From the NCBI GenBank assembly GCA_951812285.1, contig OX638292.1:1838551-1902550 (forward strand): 64,000 bases of DNA, read 5' to 3'. The position numbers and the translations under genes were made by a program. Within the stretch, counting starts at the first letter, position 1; every line of letters begins with the position of its first letter. Below, piece after piece: positions 1 to 9,488 of the stretch. Origin of the DNA: an uncultured Dehalococcoidia bacterium (GTDB lineage: Bacteria > Chloroflexota > Dehalococcoidia > Lucifugimonadales > UBA1127). Under the pieces are notes generated by a model. It was not told where the DNA came from and searched no databases. It worked only from the letters and a program-made list of their open reading frames with translations.

Positions 1-524
1 ACCGTCGTGGCGCCGTGCCCGCGAAGCAAGATGGCCTTGCCGTCGCCCAGCAGGGCCGCGACCTCCATCCCCTCGTCGTCCGTCTGGACGGTCTTCACGT
101 GGTCCCATACCGGGAGCTCGTTGCGCACGAGCTGGATGCCCTCCTGGTTCATGGGGCGCAGCCGCTTGCGCAGCGTCGTGGCCAGGATGGTGTAGTGGGG
201 GTGGACGTGCACCACGGACTTCACGTTCGGGTACATCTTGTAGATGCAGGAGTGCATCTTTACTTCCATGCACTGGGTGGTGCCGAGCGGCCCGTCCACC
301 TTGTGGCCCTCCAGGTCACAGACAATCATCTGCTCCGGCGTGATGCTGAAGAGGGCGTCGACCTCGTAGCCGCGTCCCTTGACGATGAACTTGTCCGGGT
401 CCGTCGGGAGGCGCAGGCTGGCGTGGCCGAGGGACGCCCGGAACCCGGCCGCCAAGCCGGTTTCCGCCAGGATGCGGTTGGCTACCGCCACGTGGTATTT
501 GACCTCTTCCCACTCTCTCTTCAT
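1..524 (-). CDS. Class II aldolase/adducin-family protein (partial, C-terminus beyond window)
   Basis: About 174 codons are visible; the gene runs off the left edge. The start is the ATG at 524 with a GGAGA ribosome site just upstream. The zinc-binding signature of the fuculose-phosphate aldolase family is present: Glu at about residue 87, HVHPH at residues 106-110 and a third His in RGHG near residue 170. Members cleave or epimerise small hydroxy-acids or sugar phosphates; some act as decarboxylases. It is the last gene seen of a minus-strand series that begins with Rieske oxygenases and an oligopeptide-type transporter, so it may process the imported or oxidised substrate. The substrate cannot be read from the sequence. 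Confidence 0.85.
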   Translation of the reverse strand, partial: MKREWEEVKYHVAVANRILAETGLAAGFRASLGHASLRLPTDPDKFIVKGRGYEVDALFSITPEQMIVCDLEGHKVDGPLGTTQCMEVKMHSCIYKMYPNVKSVVHVHPHYTILATTLRKRLRPMNQEGIQLVRNELPVWDHVKTVQTDDEGMEVAALLGDGKAILLRGHGATT

Positions 525-580
525 GGCTAATCTCCTTCAACGCTGTTATGAGGCGTGCGTGGAGCCCGGACCCATGCCGC

Positions 581-1606
581 CTAGACGCGGATGCAGGCGG
601 CCCAGTGGTCGGGGGTGATTTCCCGCAGCTCCGGAACCGTGGTCTTGCACTCGTCGATGGCCATGGGGCACCGGGTGTGGAACACGCAGCCGGACGGCGG
701 GTTCGCGGGGCTCGGGATGCCGCCCTGCAGGATGATCCGGTCCCGCTCCGACTCGATGTCAGGATCCGGAATCGGCACCGCGGAGAGCAGCGCCGTCGTA
801 TATGGATGCAGGGGCGTCTCGTAGAGGTCGGTCCAGGAGGCCACCTCCATCAGCTTGCCGAGATACATCACCGCGATCCGGTCCGACACGTGCCGCACGA
901 TGGCCAGGTCATGAGCAATCATCAGGTACGAGAGCCCCAGGTCCTGCTGCAAGTCTTTTAGCAGGTTGATGAGCTGCGCCTGAATGGACACGTCCAGCGC
1001 CGAAACTGGCTCGTCGGCGACGATGAACTCGGGCTGCACGGCCAGCGCTCGCGCCACGCCGATGCGCTGCCGCTGCCCGCCGCTGAACTCGTGCGGGTAG
1101 CGGTTGGCCATCTCCGGGTTCAGCCCCACCTGCTGCAGCAGCTCACCGACACGCAGCCGGTACTCTCGCCTATTCTTGACCAGTCTATGAATGGTCAGCG
1201 CTTCGCCGACGATGTCCATGACCTTCATCCGCGGGTTCAGGGAGCTGTAGGGGTCCTGGAAGATGATCTGAATGCGGCGGCGGAGCGCTCGCAGTTCTTC
1301 CCGGCTGACTCTGGTGACGTCCGTGCCCTCGAACAACACCTCGCCCTGCGTCGGCTTCTCCAGTTGCAGGATGCAGCGCCCGATGGTGGTCTTGCCGGAC
1401 CCGCTCTCGCCCACCAGTCCCAGCGTCTCGCCGCGCCGGACGAAGAAGCTGACGTCATCCACAGCCTTGATGTCGCCCACCCTGCGCTGGAGGATGAATC
1501 CGGACGTGATGGGGAAGTACATCTTGAGGTTGCGCACGTCCAAAATGTTGTCGCGCGGGTCAGCCGGGTGGCCGTTGGCGGGCGCCGCTGCAGTCATTTC
1601 AGTCAT
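581..1606 (-). CDS. Oligopeptide/dipeptide ABC transporter ATPase (OppF/DppF type)
   Basis: 341-residue cytoplasmic ATPase that would power uptake by the adjoining permeases. Walker A (GESGSGKTT) lies near residues 66-74, followed by the signature FSGGQRQR and Walker B ending in ADEP. The C-terminal oligopeptide extension carries the pair of cysteines typical of OppF (CVFHTRC). The chosen ATG at 1606 overlaps the stop of the preceding ATPase by 4 nt (ATGA), indicating translational coupling; an in-frame extension upstream to 1732 would only overlap that gene and lacks family similarity. Last transporter gene in the order B-C-D-F. Confidence 0.93.
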   Translation of the reverse strand: MTEMTAAAPANGHPADPRDNILDVRNLKMYFPITSGFILQRRVGDIKAVDDVSFFVRRGETLGLVGESGSGKTTIGRCILQLEKPTQGEVLFEGTDVTRVSREELRALRRRIQIIFQDPYSSLNPRMKVMDIVGEALTIHRLVKNRREYRLRVGELLQQVGLNPEMANRYPHEFSGGQRQRIGVARALAVQPEFIVADEPVSALDVSIQAQLINLLKDLQQDLGLSYLMIAHDLAIVRHVSDRIAVMYLGKLMEVASWTDLYETPLHPYTTALLSAVPIPDPDIESERDRIILQGGIPSPANPPSGCVFHTRCPMAIDECKTTVPELREITPDHWAACIRV

Positions 1607-2604
1607 CGCTGCTGTGCTCCCTTTGCGAGCTGGTAAACGGTCTCGCTCGCCCAGCACGCCGCCAGGTGGCCCTCGGCGACGGGTTCGAGGGGCGGGATTT
1701 CCTCCAGGCACCGGTCCATGCGGAAGGGGCACCGCGGATAGTAGGCGCAGCCCTTCGGCAGAAGGTCCAGGTCGGGCGGAAGGCCCTCGATGGCTTCGAG
1801 GCGCTCCCTCCGCGTCACGTCGAGACGCGGCACCGAACGCAGCAGGCCCAGCGTGTAGGGGTGGGACGGCTCATGGTAGATCTCGCGGGCCAGTCCCCGT
1901 TCGATGATCTTCCCGGCGTACATGACGTTGACCCGGTGGGCGTACCGCGCCACGACGCCCAAGTTGTGGGTGATCAGAATGACCGCCGTGCCAAGCTCCT
2001 TGCACAAATCCTGGACGAGCTCGAGGATCTGGGCCTGGATGGTGACGTCCAGCGCCGTGGTGGGCTCGTCGGCGATCAGCAGTTTGGGGTTGCAGCTCAG
2101 GGCCATCGCGATCATGACGCGCTGGCGCATGCCGCCGCTGAACTGGTGCGGGTAGCTCTTCAGCCGTTGCCGGCCCTCCGGAATGCCCACCATGTCGAGG
2201 AGCTCGACTGCCCGGTTCCGCGCCTCGGAGCTGGACATACCCAGGTGCAGCTCCAGCGCCTCCGTCAGCTGGCGGCCGATGGTCAGCACCGGATTCAGCG
2301 AGGTCATCGGCTCCTGGAAGATCATGGCGATCTCCCGGCCGCGCACCGTCCGCATCTGCTGCTCGGAGAGCCTGACCAGGTCAATGTCGTTGAAGATCAC
2401 CTCGCCGTTGACGATGCGGCCCGGCGGGTCGGGGACGAGCTGCATGATGGAGAGGGCGCTGACGCTCTTGCCGCAGCCGCTCTCGCCCACCAGCGCCAAC
2501 GTCTCGCCCTCCTCCAGGTCGTAGCTGACGTCGTCCACCGCTCGCACGGTGCTGTCTTCCTGGAAGAAGTAAGTCGAGAGGTTCTTCACTTCCAGAAGGT
2601 TCAT
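1603..2604 (-). CDS. Oligopeptide/dipeptide ABC transporter ATPase (OppD/DppD type)
   Basis: 333-residue ATPase partner of the gene downstream. Walker A is GESGCGKS near residues 39-46, the signature is FSGGMRQR, Walker B ends in ADEP, and the C-terminal domain has the [10 protein letters not shown] motif seen in OppD/DppD. It would pair with the OppF-type protein as a heterodimer on the inner face of the membrane. It sits 92 nt after the C-type permease, with no terminator visible between them, so one transcript is likely. Opp and Dpp subtypes, and hence peptide versus other substrates, cannot be separated from sequence alone. Confidence 0.93.
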   Translation of the reverse strand: MNLLEVKNLSTYFFQEDSTVRAVDDVSYDLEEGETLALVGESGCGKSVSALSIMQLVPDPPGRIVNGEVIFNDIDLVRLSEQQMRTVRGREIAMIFQEPMTSLNPVLTIGRQLTEALELHLGMSSSEARNRAVELLDMVGIPEGRQRLKSYPHQFSGGMRQRVMIAMALSCNPKLLIADEPTTALDVTIQAQILELVQDLCKELGTAVILITHNLGVVARYAHRVNVMYAGKIIERGLAREIYHEPSHPYTLGLLRSVPRLDVTRRERLEAIEGLPPDLDLLPKGCAYYPRCPFRMDRCLEEIPPLEPVAEGHLAACWASETVYQLAKGAQQR

Positions 2605-2696
2605 GCACGCTCATCCATTCTTTGTGTCTCGGACCCCCGCGCCGGCGGCAAAGCGCTGACGAACGCGGCCCCGGTCGAGCGATTGCGCATCTCGCC

Positions 2697-3602
2697 TTAC
2701 CGGTTCCGCAGCCGCGGGTCCAAAGTGTCCCGCAGCGAGTCGGCGAATAGGTTGAAGCCCAGCACCGCCAGGGCAATGGCCATTCCCGGGGCCAGGGCCA
2801 GCGTCCAGGACACGTCGTAAGGACGCGCCGCCGCCGTCGACAGCATCGAGCCCCAGGACGCCGTGTCGGCGCCGACGCCCGCTCCCAGGAAGCTCAGGGA
2901 CGCCTCGCCGATGATGGCGCTGCCGATGGAAACGCTGACCAGCACCAGGTACGGCGATATTGAGTTGGGAAGCACGTGCAGGAACATGATGCGGGTGCTG
3001 GAAGCGCCAAGCGACCTCGCCGCCTCAACGTACACCCGCGCCTTCTCCCGCAGCACCACGGACCGCGTCACCCGCGTGGACGTCGAGATATAGTTGACGG
3101 CAAGGGCGATGATCACGTTCGTGACGCTCGGCCCCAGCACAGCGACGATCACCAACGCCAGCACGATGCCTGGTATGGCGATGTTCGCGTCCACGAGCCG
3201 CTGCATGAGCAGGTCGAATACCCCTCCCACGTACGCGCTGACGAGCCCCAGCAGGAGGCCCGCTGTGACGCCCATGAATACCGCCCAGAATCCGACGGCC
3301 AGTGAGACCCGCGCGCCGTGAAGCAGCCGGCTGAAGATGTCGCGGCCAACGAGGTCGGTTCCCAGGTAGTGCGTCGACGACGGCAACTCGTTGATGTTTC
3401 CGGCGAGGTTGTTGGGCTCGTGGGTGGACGCCACGTCCGCGAACGCCGCCATGGCCAGAAGGATCATAATCAGCACCCACCCGACGACGCCGACGGGGTT
3501 CTTCCGGCACCATCGGGCCAGCTTCGTTGTAAAGGACGGTTGCGTCCGCAGGACGATTCCTTCCTCCGCCCTTACAGCAGCCGCGTCACCTTCCATCGCC
3601 AT
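2697..3602 (-). CDS. ABC transporter permease (DppC/OppC type)
   Basis: 301-residue membrane permease. An N-terminal cytoplasmic tail is followed by a first hydrophobic helix near residues 38-58, the periplasmic motif LGTDLVGRDIFSRLL diagnostic of DppC/OppC, and about five further helices. The EAARSLGAS segment is the EAA loop that docks on the ATPase subunits. The ATG at 3602 is preceded by GGGAG; a second ATG two codons later is also possible. It lies 19 nt downstream of the B-type permease gene and forms the pore with it. Confidence 0.92.
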   Translation of the reverse strand: MAMEGDAAAVRAEEGIVLRTQPSFTTKLARWCRKNPVGVVGWVLIMILLAMAAFADVASTHEPNNLAGNINELPSSTHYLGTDLVGRDIFSRLLHGARVSLAVGFWAVFMGVTAGLLLGLVSAYVGGVFDLLMQRLVDANIAIPGIVLALVIVAVLGPSVTNVIIALAVNYISTSTRVTRSVVLREKARVYVEAARSLGASSTRIMFLHVLPNSISPYLVLVSVSIGSAIIGEASLSFLGAGVGADTASWGSMLSTAAARPYDVSWTLALAPGMAIALAVLGFNLFADSLRDTLDPRLRNR

Positions 3603-3621
3603 GCGCCGGCTCCCTCACGTA

Positions 3622-4584
3622 CTACGAGTAACGAATGCGTGGGTCAATGACCGAATACAACAGGTCAACAATGAGATTGATCATCAGCACCATCGCGATA
3701 TTGAGCAGCACCAGTCCCTGAATAATGGGATAGTCCCTGTTTCCGATGGCTTCCACCATCGCCCTGCCCATGCCCGGCACCTGGAAGATCGTCTCCGTCA
3801 CCACGACGCCGGTGACCATGACGCCCATGAGGCCCCCGAACTGCGTCAGCACGGGCAGGAGCGCGTTTCGCAGGGCGTGGCGTATGAGGACCAGCTGGAA
3901 GCCGAGTCCCTTGGCGCGGGCCGTGCGCACGTAGTCCTCCCGCAGCACCTCCAGCATCTGGCTGCGCGTCATGCGCAGGATCGACGCGCCGGTCGAGGAC
4001 GAGACGATGATCGCGGGAAAGATGATGTGCGAGAGGTTCGCACCCAGGTCCTCAGTGGGGCTGTGCCAGCGAAGCGATGGGATCCAGTTGAAGTACGCGG
4101 CCAGGGCGAATATGACGAGCGTTCCCAGCCACACGTTCGGGATGCTCAGCCCGGAAATGCTCAAGACCCGCAGCACCTGGTCCGTTAACTTGTTGTGTTG
4201 CACCGCGGAGATAATGCCGCCCGGCACGGCCCATATTGCGGTCAGGAGCACGATGAGCGCGCCCAACTCGAGCGTCCTCGGCAGCCGCTCGAGCACGATG
4301 TCCCGGACCGGGCGGTACTGCCAGATGGATTCGCCAAACTCGAAACGCACAACGGAGCCAAGCCAGTTGATGTACTGAATGGGCAGAGGCTTGTCCAGCC
4401 CGAGCTGCGCCCGGATCTGCGCTTCCGCCTCCGCCTCCGCCTCCTGGCTGATTACGTCCAAGTCGGCAAGAATTGCGGTTGCAGGGTCACCCGGCGCGAT
4501 CTTCATCAGCGTGAAGACGATGAGCGTTGCCAGAATGGCAGTGGGCACCATCAGCAGAACACGCTTCGCTATGTACTCGCGCAT
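3622..4584 (-). CDS. ABC transporter permease (DppB/OppB type)
   Basis: 320-residue permease with the classic DppB layout: first transmembrane helix at residues 9-29, a long extracytoplasmic loop, then about five helices, with the EAA-loop motif YVRTARAKGLG near residue 225. Ends in the common DppB tail VIDPRIRYS. The loop carries an unusual acidic alternating stretch (EAEAEAEA, near residues 49-56). The start ATG has GAGGAAG upstream. First of four transporter genes transcribed together; a 135-nt gap containing a hairpin separates it from the SDR gene upstream. Confidence 0.93.
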   Translation of the reverse strand: MREYIAKRVLLMVPTAILATLIVFTLMKIAPGDPATAILADLDVISQEAEAEAEAQIRAQLGLDKPLPIQYINWLGSVVRFEFGESIWQYRPVRDIVLERLPRTLELGALIVLLTAIWAVPGGIISAVQHNKLTDQVLRVLSISGLSIPNVWLGTLVIFALAAYFNWIPSLRWHSPTEDLGANLSHIIFPAIIVSSSTGASILRMTRSQMLEVLREDYVRTARAKGLGFQLVLIRHALRNALLPVLTQFGGLMGVMVTGVVVTETIFQVPGMGRAMVEAIGNRDYPIIQGLVLLNIAMVLMINLIVDLLYSVIDPRIRYS

Positions 4585-4636
4585 TGACCGCTTCCTCTAC
4601 CGCCAAATGTGTCTTCAGGCAGAATAACAAGACTGG

Positions 4637-4663
4637 CGCTGACACAGGATACCCGTGTCAGCG
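4637..4663 (-). terminator. Intercistronic hairpin between SDR and permease genes
   Basis: Perfect 9-bp inverted repeat (CGCTGACAC / GTGTCAGCG) with a 9-nt loop in the 135-nt gap between the SDR gene and the permease genes. No U-run follows, so it may stabilise or process the message rather than terminate it fully. Confidence 0.45.
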
Positions 4664-4719
4664 TCCCAAGCAACCCCCCCATAGTTGAAGACCGGTGAAA
4701 CGCTTGTGTCTAGCGACAG

Positions 4720-5547
4720 CTACAGTCCCCAGACGGAAATCGGTTGAGGCTCCTCTATGTCGGGGCCCTGCCAGCGCCAGTGTTTCGAACTCGCCGCACC
4801 ATCGATCTTGATGTCGATCCCGGAAATCATCAGCGACTCGTCGGATGCCAGGAACACGACGGCGGGCACGTAGTCGGTCGGGGTTGGCTGCCGCCCCATC
4901 GGGGTGAACAGCTGGCGAGATCCGCCTGCGGCCTGCGCCTGCCGCTCGTTCCACTGCTCCACGATCTCCGGGTTGTCAGGCTGCGTGGCGATGGGCGTGA
5001 ACCCGTTTACGCGGATGCCGTGTTGGGCAAGCTCAACCGCGCACGAGCGGATGAAGTTCACGATGCCGCCCTTGCCCGTGCAGTAGCCCACGCTTCCCGT
5101 GCCCGACCATGCGGCCGTCGAAAGGGTGCAGATGATGCTGCCGCGAATGCCCCGCTCGATCATCGAGTGGGCCACGTATTTGGTGTTCAGGAAGTTGCCG
5201 GAGGTGATGACGCGCACCTGCCGCTCGTAGGCGTCATAGGCGTACTCGAGCACGCCCCGTCCGCCCAGGATTGCCGCGTTGTTGACGAGAATGTCGATCT
5301 TGCCCCACTCGTCCTCAACCTTCCGGACGTACTCCCGGACTTCTTCTTCGTTCGTAACGTCGCCAGGGAGCGCCATGGCCTCGCCGCCATCGGCCCGGAT
5401 ACGCTCCGCGGCCTTCTCCGCCGCCTCCGGGCTCAGGTCGTTGCATGCCACCTTGGCGCCATGCATGGCCAGACCGTAGGCGAGGCCGCTGCCGATGTTG
5501 GGTCCGGAGCCCGTTACAAGAGCGACCTTTCCCTCAAGACGAGCCAT
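4720..5547 (-). CDS. SDR-family NAD(P)-dependent oxidoreductase
   Basis: 275-residue short-chain dehydrogenase. The nucleotide-binding TGSGPNIGSG is at residues 12-21, the NNAA motif near residue 88, and the catalytic Ser and YxxxK (YCTGK) near residues 143-160. The C-terminal substrate region ends with an unusually long tail containing KHWRWQGP. It would oxidise or reduce an alcohol/ketone or a cis-dihydrodiol. Its position between the solute-binding protein and permease genes of one transporter, downstream of ring-oxygenase genes, suggests it acts on the same imported compound; a role as dihydrodiol dehydrogenase is possible but unproven. Confidence 0.9.
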   Translation of the reverse strand: MARLEGKVALVTGSGPNIGSGLAYGLAMHGAKVACNDLSPEAAEKAAERIRADGGEAMALPGDVTNEEEVREYVRKVEDEWGKIDILVNNAAILGGRGVLEYAYDAYERQVRVITSGNFLNTKYVAHSMIERGIRGSIICTLSTAAWSGTGSVGYCTGKGGIVNFIRSCAVELAQHGIRVNGFTPIATQPDNPEIVEQWNERQAQAAGGSRQLFTPMGRQPTPTDYVPAVVFLASDESLMISGIDIKIDGAASSKHWRWQGPDIEEPQPISVWGL

Positions 5548-5605
5548 GACGCCCCCCTTTAGTATCAGACTTCAAACAGTCTTCTGTTAACTGTCGGCGC
5601 GCACG

Positions 5606-7444
5606 CTAGCGCGTTGGCGAATTCTCATCGACCCACGTCCGCTCGTCGTACTGCGCGAACCAGGAGGAGACGAAGCGGCGGCCGTGGACGTAGCTCTGCT
5701 CCAGGAACTGCACGCCACCGAAGTAGACGAAGAACATGGCGTTCTTGCCTTCCCTGAGGTAATTCTCAAGCGCGGTAATGTTCTGGCGCCTCTCTTCCTC
5801 ACTGGTGGCGCTGGTGATACTCAAAGCCAGAGTGTCGATGGTGTCATCGACCAGGCCCGAGTAGTTCCGCTGGCCGGTGCTGGACAAGTACCGGTTCAGC
5901 ATGGACTCAGGCGCAGGGTACGGGAGCGCGCTCGTGTAGACGGTGGCGTTCCAACCCTCGCCGGACTTGAGCGCCTCGACCGCAGCCAATGACTCCTGGG
6001 CGCTGAACTCGACGTCGAAGCCCACCTCGGACAGCTGCTGCGACAGGACCTGGCCTCCGAGGAACGTGGAAGCGGTTGGCGAGTTGCCCCGTGAAATGAC
6101 CGTCAGCTCGATGCCCCTGGGGTCAACGCCAGCCGCTGCGAACAGCTGAGTGGCCTGCGCAATAGCCTGCGTCTTGTCAGTCATGTAAGACGGGTCCGAC
6201 TGCCTCAACTCATCCAGAGACGTGCCGTAGCCGCCCGAGAAGGTGTTGGGCTCAAACCACGTACCGATGAAGCCCGGGGCACCCTGCAGCATCTTGCTTG
6301 CCAGTTCGTCACGGTCAATCAGCAAGTAGATGGCCTGCCTGACACGGACGTCGTCAAATGGCGGCTTGGTCACGTTCAGCATGACCCAGGCGGGCGAACC
6401 ACCGGGGCCCTCAACCACGCGAACCTTGTCGCCAAGCTTGCCAAGAATCTCGTCGACGTTTCCGACGCCTGCGGCGGTGGTCACGTCAATGGCCTGGGTC
6501 TCAAAGGCCGCCCGGAGGAGCGAGGAAGACGAAATGATGGTGTACCGCTTGCCGTCCAGGTAGGGCAGCCCATCCTGCCAGTAGTTCGCATTCTTTTCAA
6601 GCTCGAAACTGACGCCGCGCTCCCACTTGTCAGGCACCCACTGGAAGGGGCCAGTTCCGTTGGAGTTGGTGACGAACCATTCCAAGCCGTTCTCGTCAAT
6701 GTCCTTCTTGGAGACGATGTTCGCCCATGCAGCAGACAGGTTTTGGAGCAACACCGCAGCCGGCGCGTTCAGGTTGAGCACCACGGTGTAGTCGTCCGGG
6801 GCTTCGACGGTCTCGACGAAGGGACCCACGTACGACCGTGCGGGCGGACGGAAATCAATCTCGCCAGCGGCGGACGCAACGTAGTGGTCGTAGGTGGCCT
6901 TGACGTCCGCGGAGGTCAGCGGCGTGCCGTCGTGGAACACGACGTCATCACGCAGCTTGAACGTCCACTGCGTTCCGCTGTCGCTCACTGTCCAACTGTC
7001 GGCAATGCCGGGGGCGATCTCCTTCCACGTTCTCTCGCCACCCTCGAACTGCCAGATGACCAGCCGGTCGTAGACCCCCTGCAACACTCCTCCGGTTCCG
7101 GCGGAGACGTTGTCGAGGAAGTTCAAGGACCTCGGGTCCTCGCCGGCGCTCAGCTGGAGGTAACCGCCGTATTGCGGAACGCCCTCGTCCGGCTCCAGGT
7201 TGTACTGCGATTCTGCGACCGCCGATGGAAACTCCATGGCGTCCATCGCCGGAGCGTCGCTCCCGGTGTCCGCCATCGCCGCGGCAGTCGTTGGGACTGC
7301 TGCAGCCGTCGTGGACGACGAGTCGGTCGTGGTGGTGGACGTCGTGCCATTGTCGTCGTCATCCCCACCACAAGCTGCCACTAACGAGAGCAGCATCAGC
7401 AGAGCCCCAAAGAATATGAACGCGCGCATGGTCCGCCGTTTCAT
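5606..7444 (-). CDS. Extracellular solute-binding lipoprotein, family 5 (peptide/nickel/organic type)
   Basis: 612 residues. The ATG at 7444 is chosen because it is preceded by a strong AGGAGGGGG site, overlaps the stop of the upstream gene (ATGA) and opens a bacterial lipoprotein signal: two Arg, hydrophobic core, lipobox VAAC with Cys25. A Ser/Thr/Asp-rich linker follows, then the SBP family-5 fold (WTFKLRDDVVFHDGTPLTSADV motif region near residue 150). It would capture substrate outside the membrane for the permeases downstream. The family binds peptides, sugars, nickel or other organics, so the ligand is open. Confidence 0.93.
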   Translation of the reverse strand: MKRRTMRAFIFFGALLMLLSLVAACGGDDDDNGTTSTTTTDSSSTTAAAVPTTAAAMADTGSDAPAMDAMEFPSAVAESQYNLEPDEGVPQYGGYLQLSAGEDPRSLNFLDNVSAGTGGVLQGVYDRLVIWQFEGGERTWKEIAPGIADSWTVSDSGTQWTFKLRDDVVFHDGTPLTSADVKATYDHYVASAAGEIDFRPPARSYVGPFVETVEAPDDYTVVLNLNAPAAVLLQNLSAAWANIVSKKDIDENGLEWFVTNSNGTGPFQWVPDKWERGVSFELEKNANYWQDGLPYLDGKRYTIISSSSLLRAAFETQAIDVTTAAGVGNVDEILGKLGDKVRVVEGPGGSPAWVMLNVTKPPFDDVRVRQAIYLLIDRDELASKMLQGAPGFIGTWFEPNTFSGGYGTSLDELRQSDPSYMTDKTQAIAQATQLFAAAGVDPRGIELTVISRGNSPTASTFLGGQVLSQQLSEVGFDVEFSAQESLAAVEALKSGEGWNATVYTSALPYPAPESMLNRYLSSTGQRNYSGLVDDTIDTLALSITSATSEEERRQNITALENYLREGKNAMFFVYFGGVQFLEQSYVHGRRFVSSWFAQYDERTWVDENSPTR

Positions 7445-7815
7445 GACTGTAATCCCCCTCCTGCTAGTATGTAGGCCTCTTCCCACCCTGGGACAACGGT
7501 GACCCCCGGCAGGCGTTGCCAGATGTTCTCCGCCTCAGGGGCCACCACAATGATTGTCTTTCCCAACGCCATGGCTATACCGAACTCCACATGGCGGTGT
7601 CCGCTGTCCCCCCGCTCGTCGCCGAGCAGGATGTAGACGTCGGACTGTTCGATGTCCTCCCGGGACATCTGCGCGATGTTGCCGGACTGACCCAGACTGT
7701 CGAGCCACCGGCAGGTCACCGTGAGGCCCGCCGCCTCCAGCCGCTCCCTGGCGACCAGGAGCTCCGGCCGACGCATATGACGGGCTGACAGGTAGACGCT
7801 CCCGATACTCGCCAA
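7441..7815 (-). CDS. Nucleoside 2-deoxyribosyltransferase-like protein
   Basis: 124 residues with the Rossmann-like fold of the nucleoside 2-deoxyribosyltransferase superfamily: an N-terminal VYLSARH strand-loop, a DVYILLGDERGDSGHRHVE segment with the Glu of HVEFGIAMALGK in the position of the catalytic nucleophile, and the ALGKTIIVV strand. Relatives transfer deoxyribose between bases, hydrolyse nucleotide N-glycosidic bonds, or only bind nucleotides. Coupled by a 4-nt overlap to the solute-binding protein gene and downstream of Rieske genes, an odd place for a nucleoside enzyme. Function in this context is unknown. Confidence 0.7.
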   Translation of the reverse strand: MASIGSVYLSARHMRRPELLVARERLEAAGLTVTCRWLDSLGQSGNIAQMSREDIEQSDVYILLGDERGDSGHRHVEFGIAMALGKTIIVVAPEAENIWQRLPGVTVVPGWEEAYILAGGGLQS

Positions 7816-7888
7816 TGCTTGCCCTTCCGACCCTATCTGCTTGCCCTGTTAAGGAATGATCCTTCAGGCAACGTTGCGCTGCCTAGCG

Positions 7889-9187
7889 TTACGACGCCGG
7901 TACCAGGTCCTTCAGCGCCTCACGCAGCACCTGCATCGCCGGCGTGCCCTTTGGCGCCTTCACGTTGCCGGTCCTCACGTTGAAGAGCTCCGGCCGGTGG
8001 GGCGCCGCCGGCTCCTGCCCTTCCTGCAGGTCGCGGGCCGCCTTGATCAGCTGGTGCCGGATGTGGATGTTCAATGTGTCCTGGCTCGTCAGCCGCTCCC
8101 GCGTCCGGTCCATGATAGGCCCGCCCTGGTCCTCGATCTGGCAGATGTCCTGCAGCGGGAAGTTGTTGATCCCCGAGTAGTTGTACGAACGCTGCATATC
8201 CCGGTCGACCAGGTAGTCGTTCGCTTTATTGGCAACGGGCTTGTACGTGCCCGGAAGCTTCTCGGGCACCAGCCACGCGTTGTGGGCCTCGCGGAACTCC
8301 TCCGCCAGGGGCTCGTACGGGTTCCAGCGCACCCGCAGCACCATGCAATTGAGGTCATCGATCGGCACGCGCATCCGCTGGTAGCCGAGCGGGAACTTGC
8401 CCTGCCTCGGGTTGTTGTACGAAGGGGATGGGTCGAAGTTCGGGATGAGCCAGTGGCCGATATTTATCTGCTGTTCCTCGTCGTCGTCGTTGGCGGGGAA
8501 GGGCGTGGCCCAGCTGATGCCGTACTCCGAGTCCACGACGGCCGCGGGCAACCGCACCTGCCGGAGGAAGTTGCCGTTGTTCAATCCCATCTGGACGCCG
8601 GGGCCGCCCTCGGTGAGGTCCCGGAAGCCGTGGGTGAAAAAGCCGTGACTCGGGTCGTTCTGGCCTTCCATTGACTGCAGCCAGTTGCACTCGCAGATGA
8701 TCTTCCAGTTCTCCCGGTGGCTCTCCGGGATCGCGGCGAAGTCGAAGGCCGGGAACGGCGGCTGGAGCTCCGGCGGGCCCATGTACACCCAGATGAAGCC
8801 GCCCTTGTCCAAGGCGGGGTAGGACTTGAGCTTGATCTTGTCCTTGAAGGACTCCCCCTCGGGGATGAAGGGGATGTCGACGCACTGGCCCGTGTAGTCG
8901 TACTTCCAGCCGTGGTACAGGCAGCGCAGCCCCGATTCCTCGTTCATGCCGAAGAAGAGCGGCGAGAACCGGTGCGCGCAGTAGGCGTCGATGATGCCGA
9001 CGTTCCCGTCGGTGTCGCGAAAGGCGATGAGGTCCTCGTTCAGGATGCGCAGTCGCGCGGGGGTGCAGTTAGGTTCTGGAATTTCCTCCGTCAGCATCGC
9101 CGGCACCCAGAACCGGCGGAACAGATCGCCCATCGGCGTTCCCGGCCCCGTCCTCACCAACAGTTCATTCTCTTCCTGTGTGAGCAT
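7889..9187 (-). CDS. Rieske [2Fe-2S] aromatic ring-hydroxylating oxygenase, copy 1
   Basis: 432-residue oxygenase alpha subunit. The Rieske cluster ligands are Cys70, His72, Cys89 and His92; the mononuclear iron site is recognisable as Asp178, His181 and His186 (DPSHGFFTH). The N-terminus (TGPGTPMG) and overall layout resemble phthalate 4,5-dioxygenase-type enzymes, which insert oxygen into aromatic rings using electrons from a separate reductase; no reductase or ferredoxin gene is in the window. A GGAGGAGGG site precedes the ATG. A good promoter lies about 150 nt upstream. The last third is identical to copy 2. Substrate unknown. Confidence 0.93.
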   Translation of the reverse strand: MLTQEENELLVRTGPGTPMGDLFRRFWVPAMLTEEIPEPNCTPARLRILNEDLIAFRDTDGNVGIIDAYCAHRFSPLFFGMNEESGLRCLYHGWKYDYTGQCVDIPFIPEGESFKDKIKLKSYPALDKGGFIWVYMGPPELQPPFPAFDFAAIPESHRENWKIICECNWLQSMEGQNDPSHGFFTHGFRDLTEGGPGVQMGLNNGNFLRQVRLPAAVVDSEYGISWATPFPANDDDEEQQINIGHWLIPNFDPSPSYNNPRQGKFPLGYQRMRVPIDDLNCMVLRVRWNPYEPLAEEFREAHNAWLVPEKLPGTYKPVANKANDYLVDRDMQRSYNYSGINNFPLQDICQIEDQGGPIMDRTRERLTSQDTLNIHIRHQLIKAARDLQEGQEPAAPHRPELFNVRTGNVKAPKGTPAMQVLREALKDLVPAS

Positions 9188-9340
9188 ATGGTCCCTCCTC
9201 CTGTTTCAGCCCCTGTCGCACTGGGGCTCCTGCGCGCCGGCGCCAAATGGCGTTTGAACTTCCCGGATGGAGGAGCCTCTTACCCTTAGGCTCTAAGTTC
9301 AGCAACCGGCAATGTCCCTACCGATAGTTAGTTGGCCGAG

Positions 9341-9369
9341 GATATATCATTACCGTTCACAATTGTCAA
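9341..9369 (-). promoter_or_regulatory. Sigma-70-type promoter for Rieske copy 1
   Basis: Minus-strand TTGACA (9369-9364), 17-nt spacer, TATATC (9346-9341) within an AT-rich stretch of the 301-nt gap between Rieske copies 1 and 2. It would start a transcript with a leader of about 150 nt. Nothing else was recognised in this gap. Confidence 0.65.
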
Positions 9370-9488
9370 CGTTGTTAACACAGTTTCGACTCGACTTGAG
9401 CCTTACCGGCGGAGAATTCCGCCCCTTTCAGATACGAGCCCGACGAATTATCGCTCCACCATATCGCCAACATTCGCCATTCCGGGCA

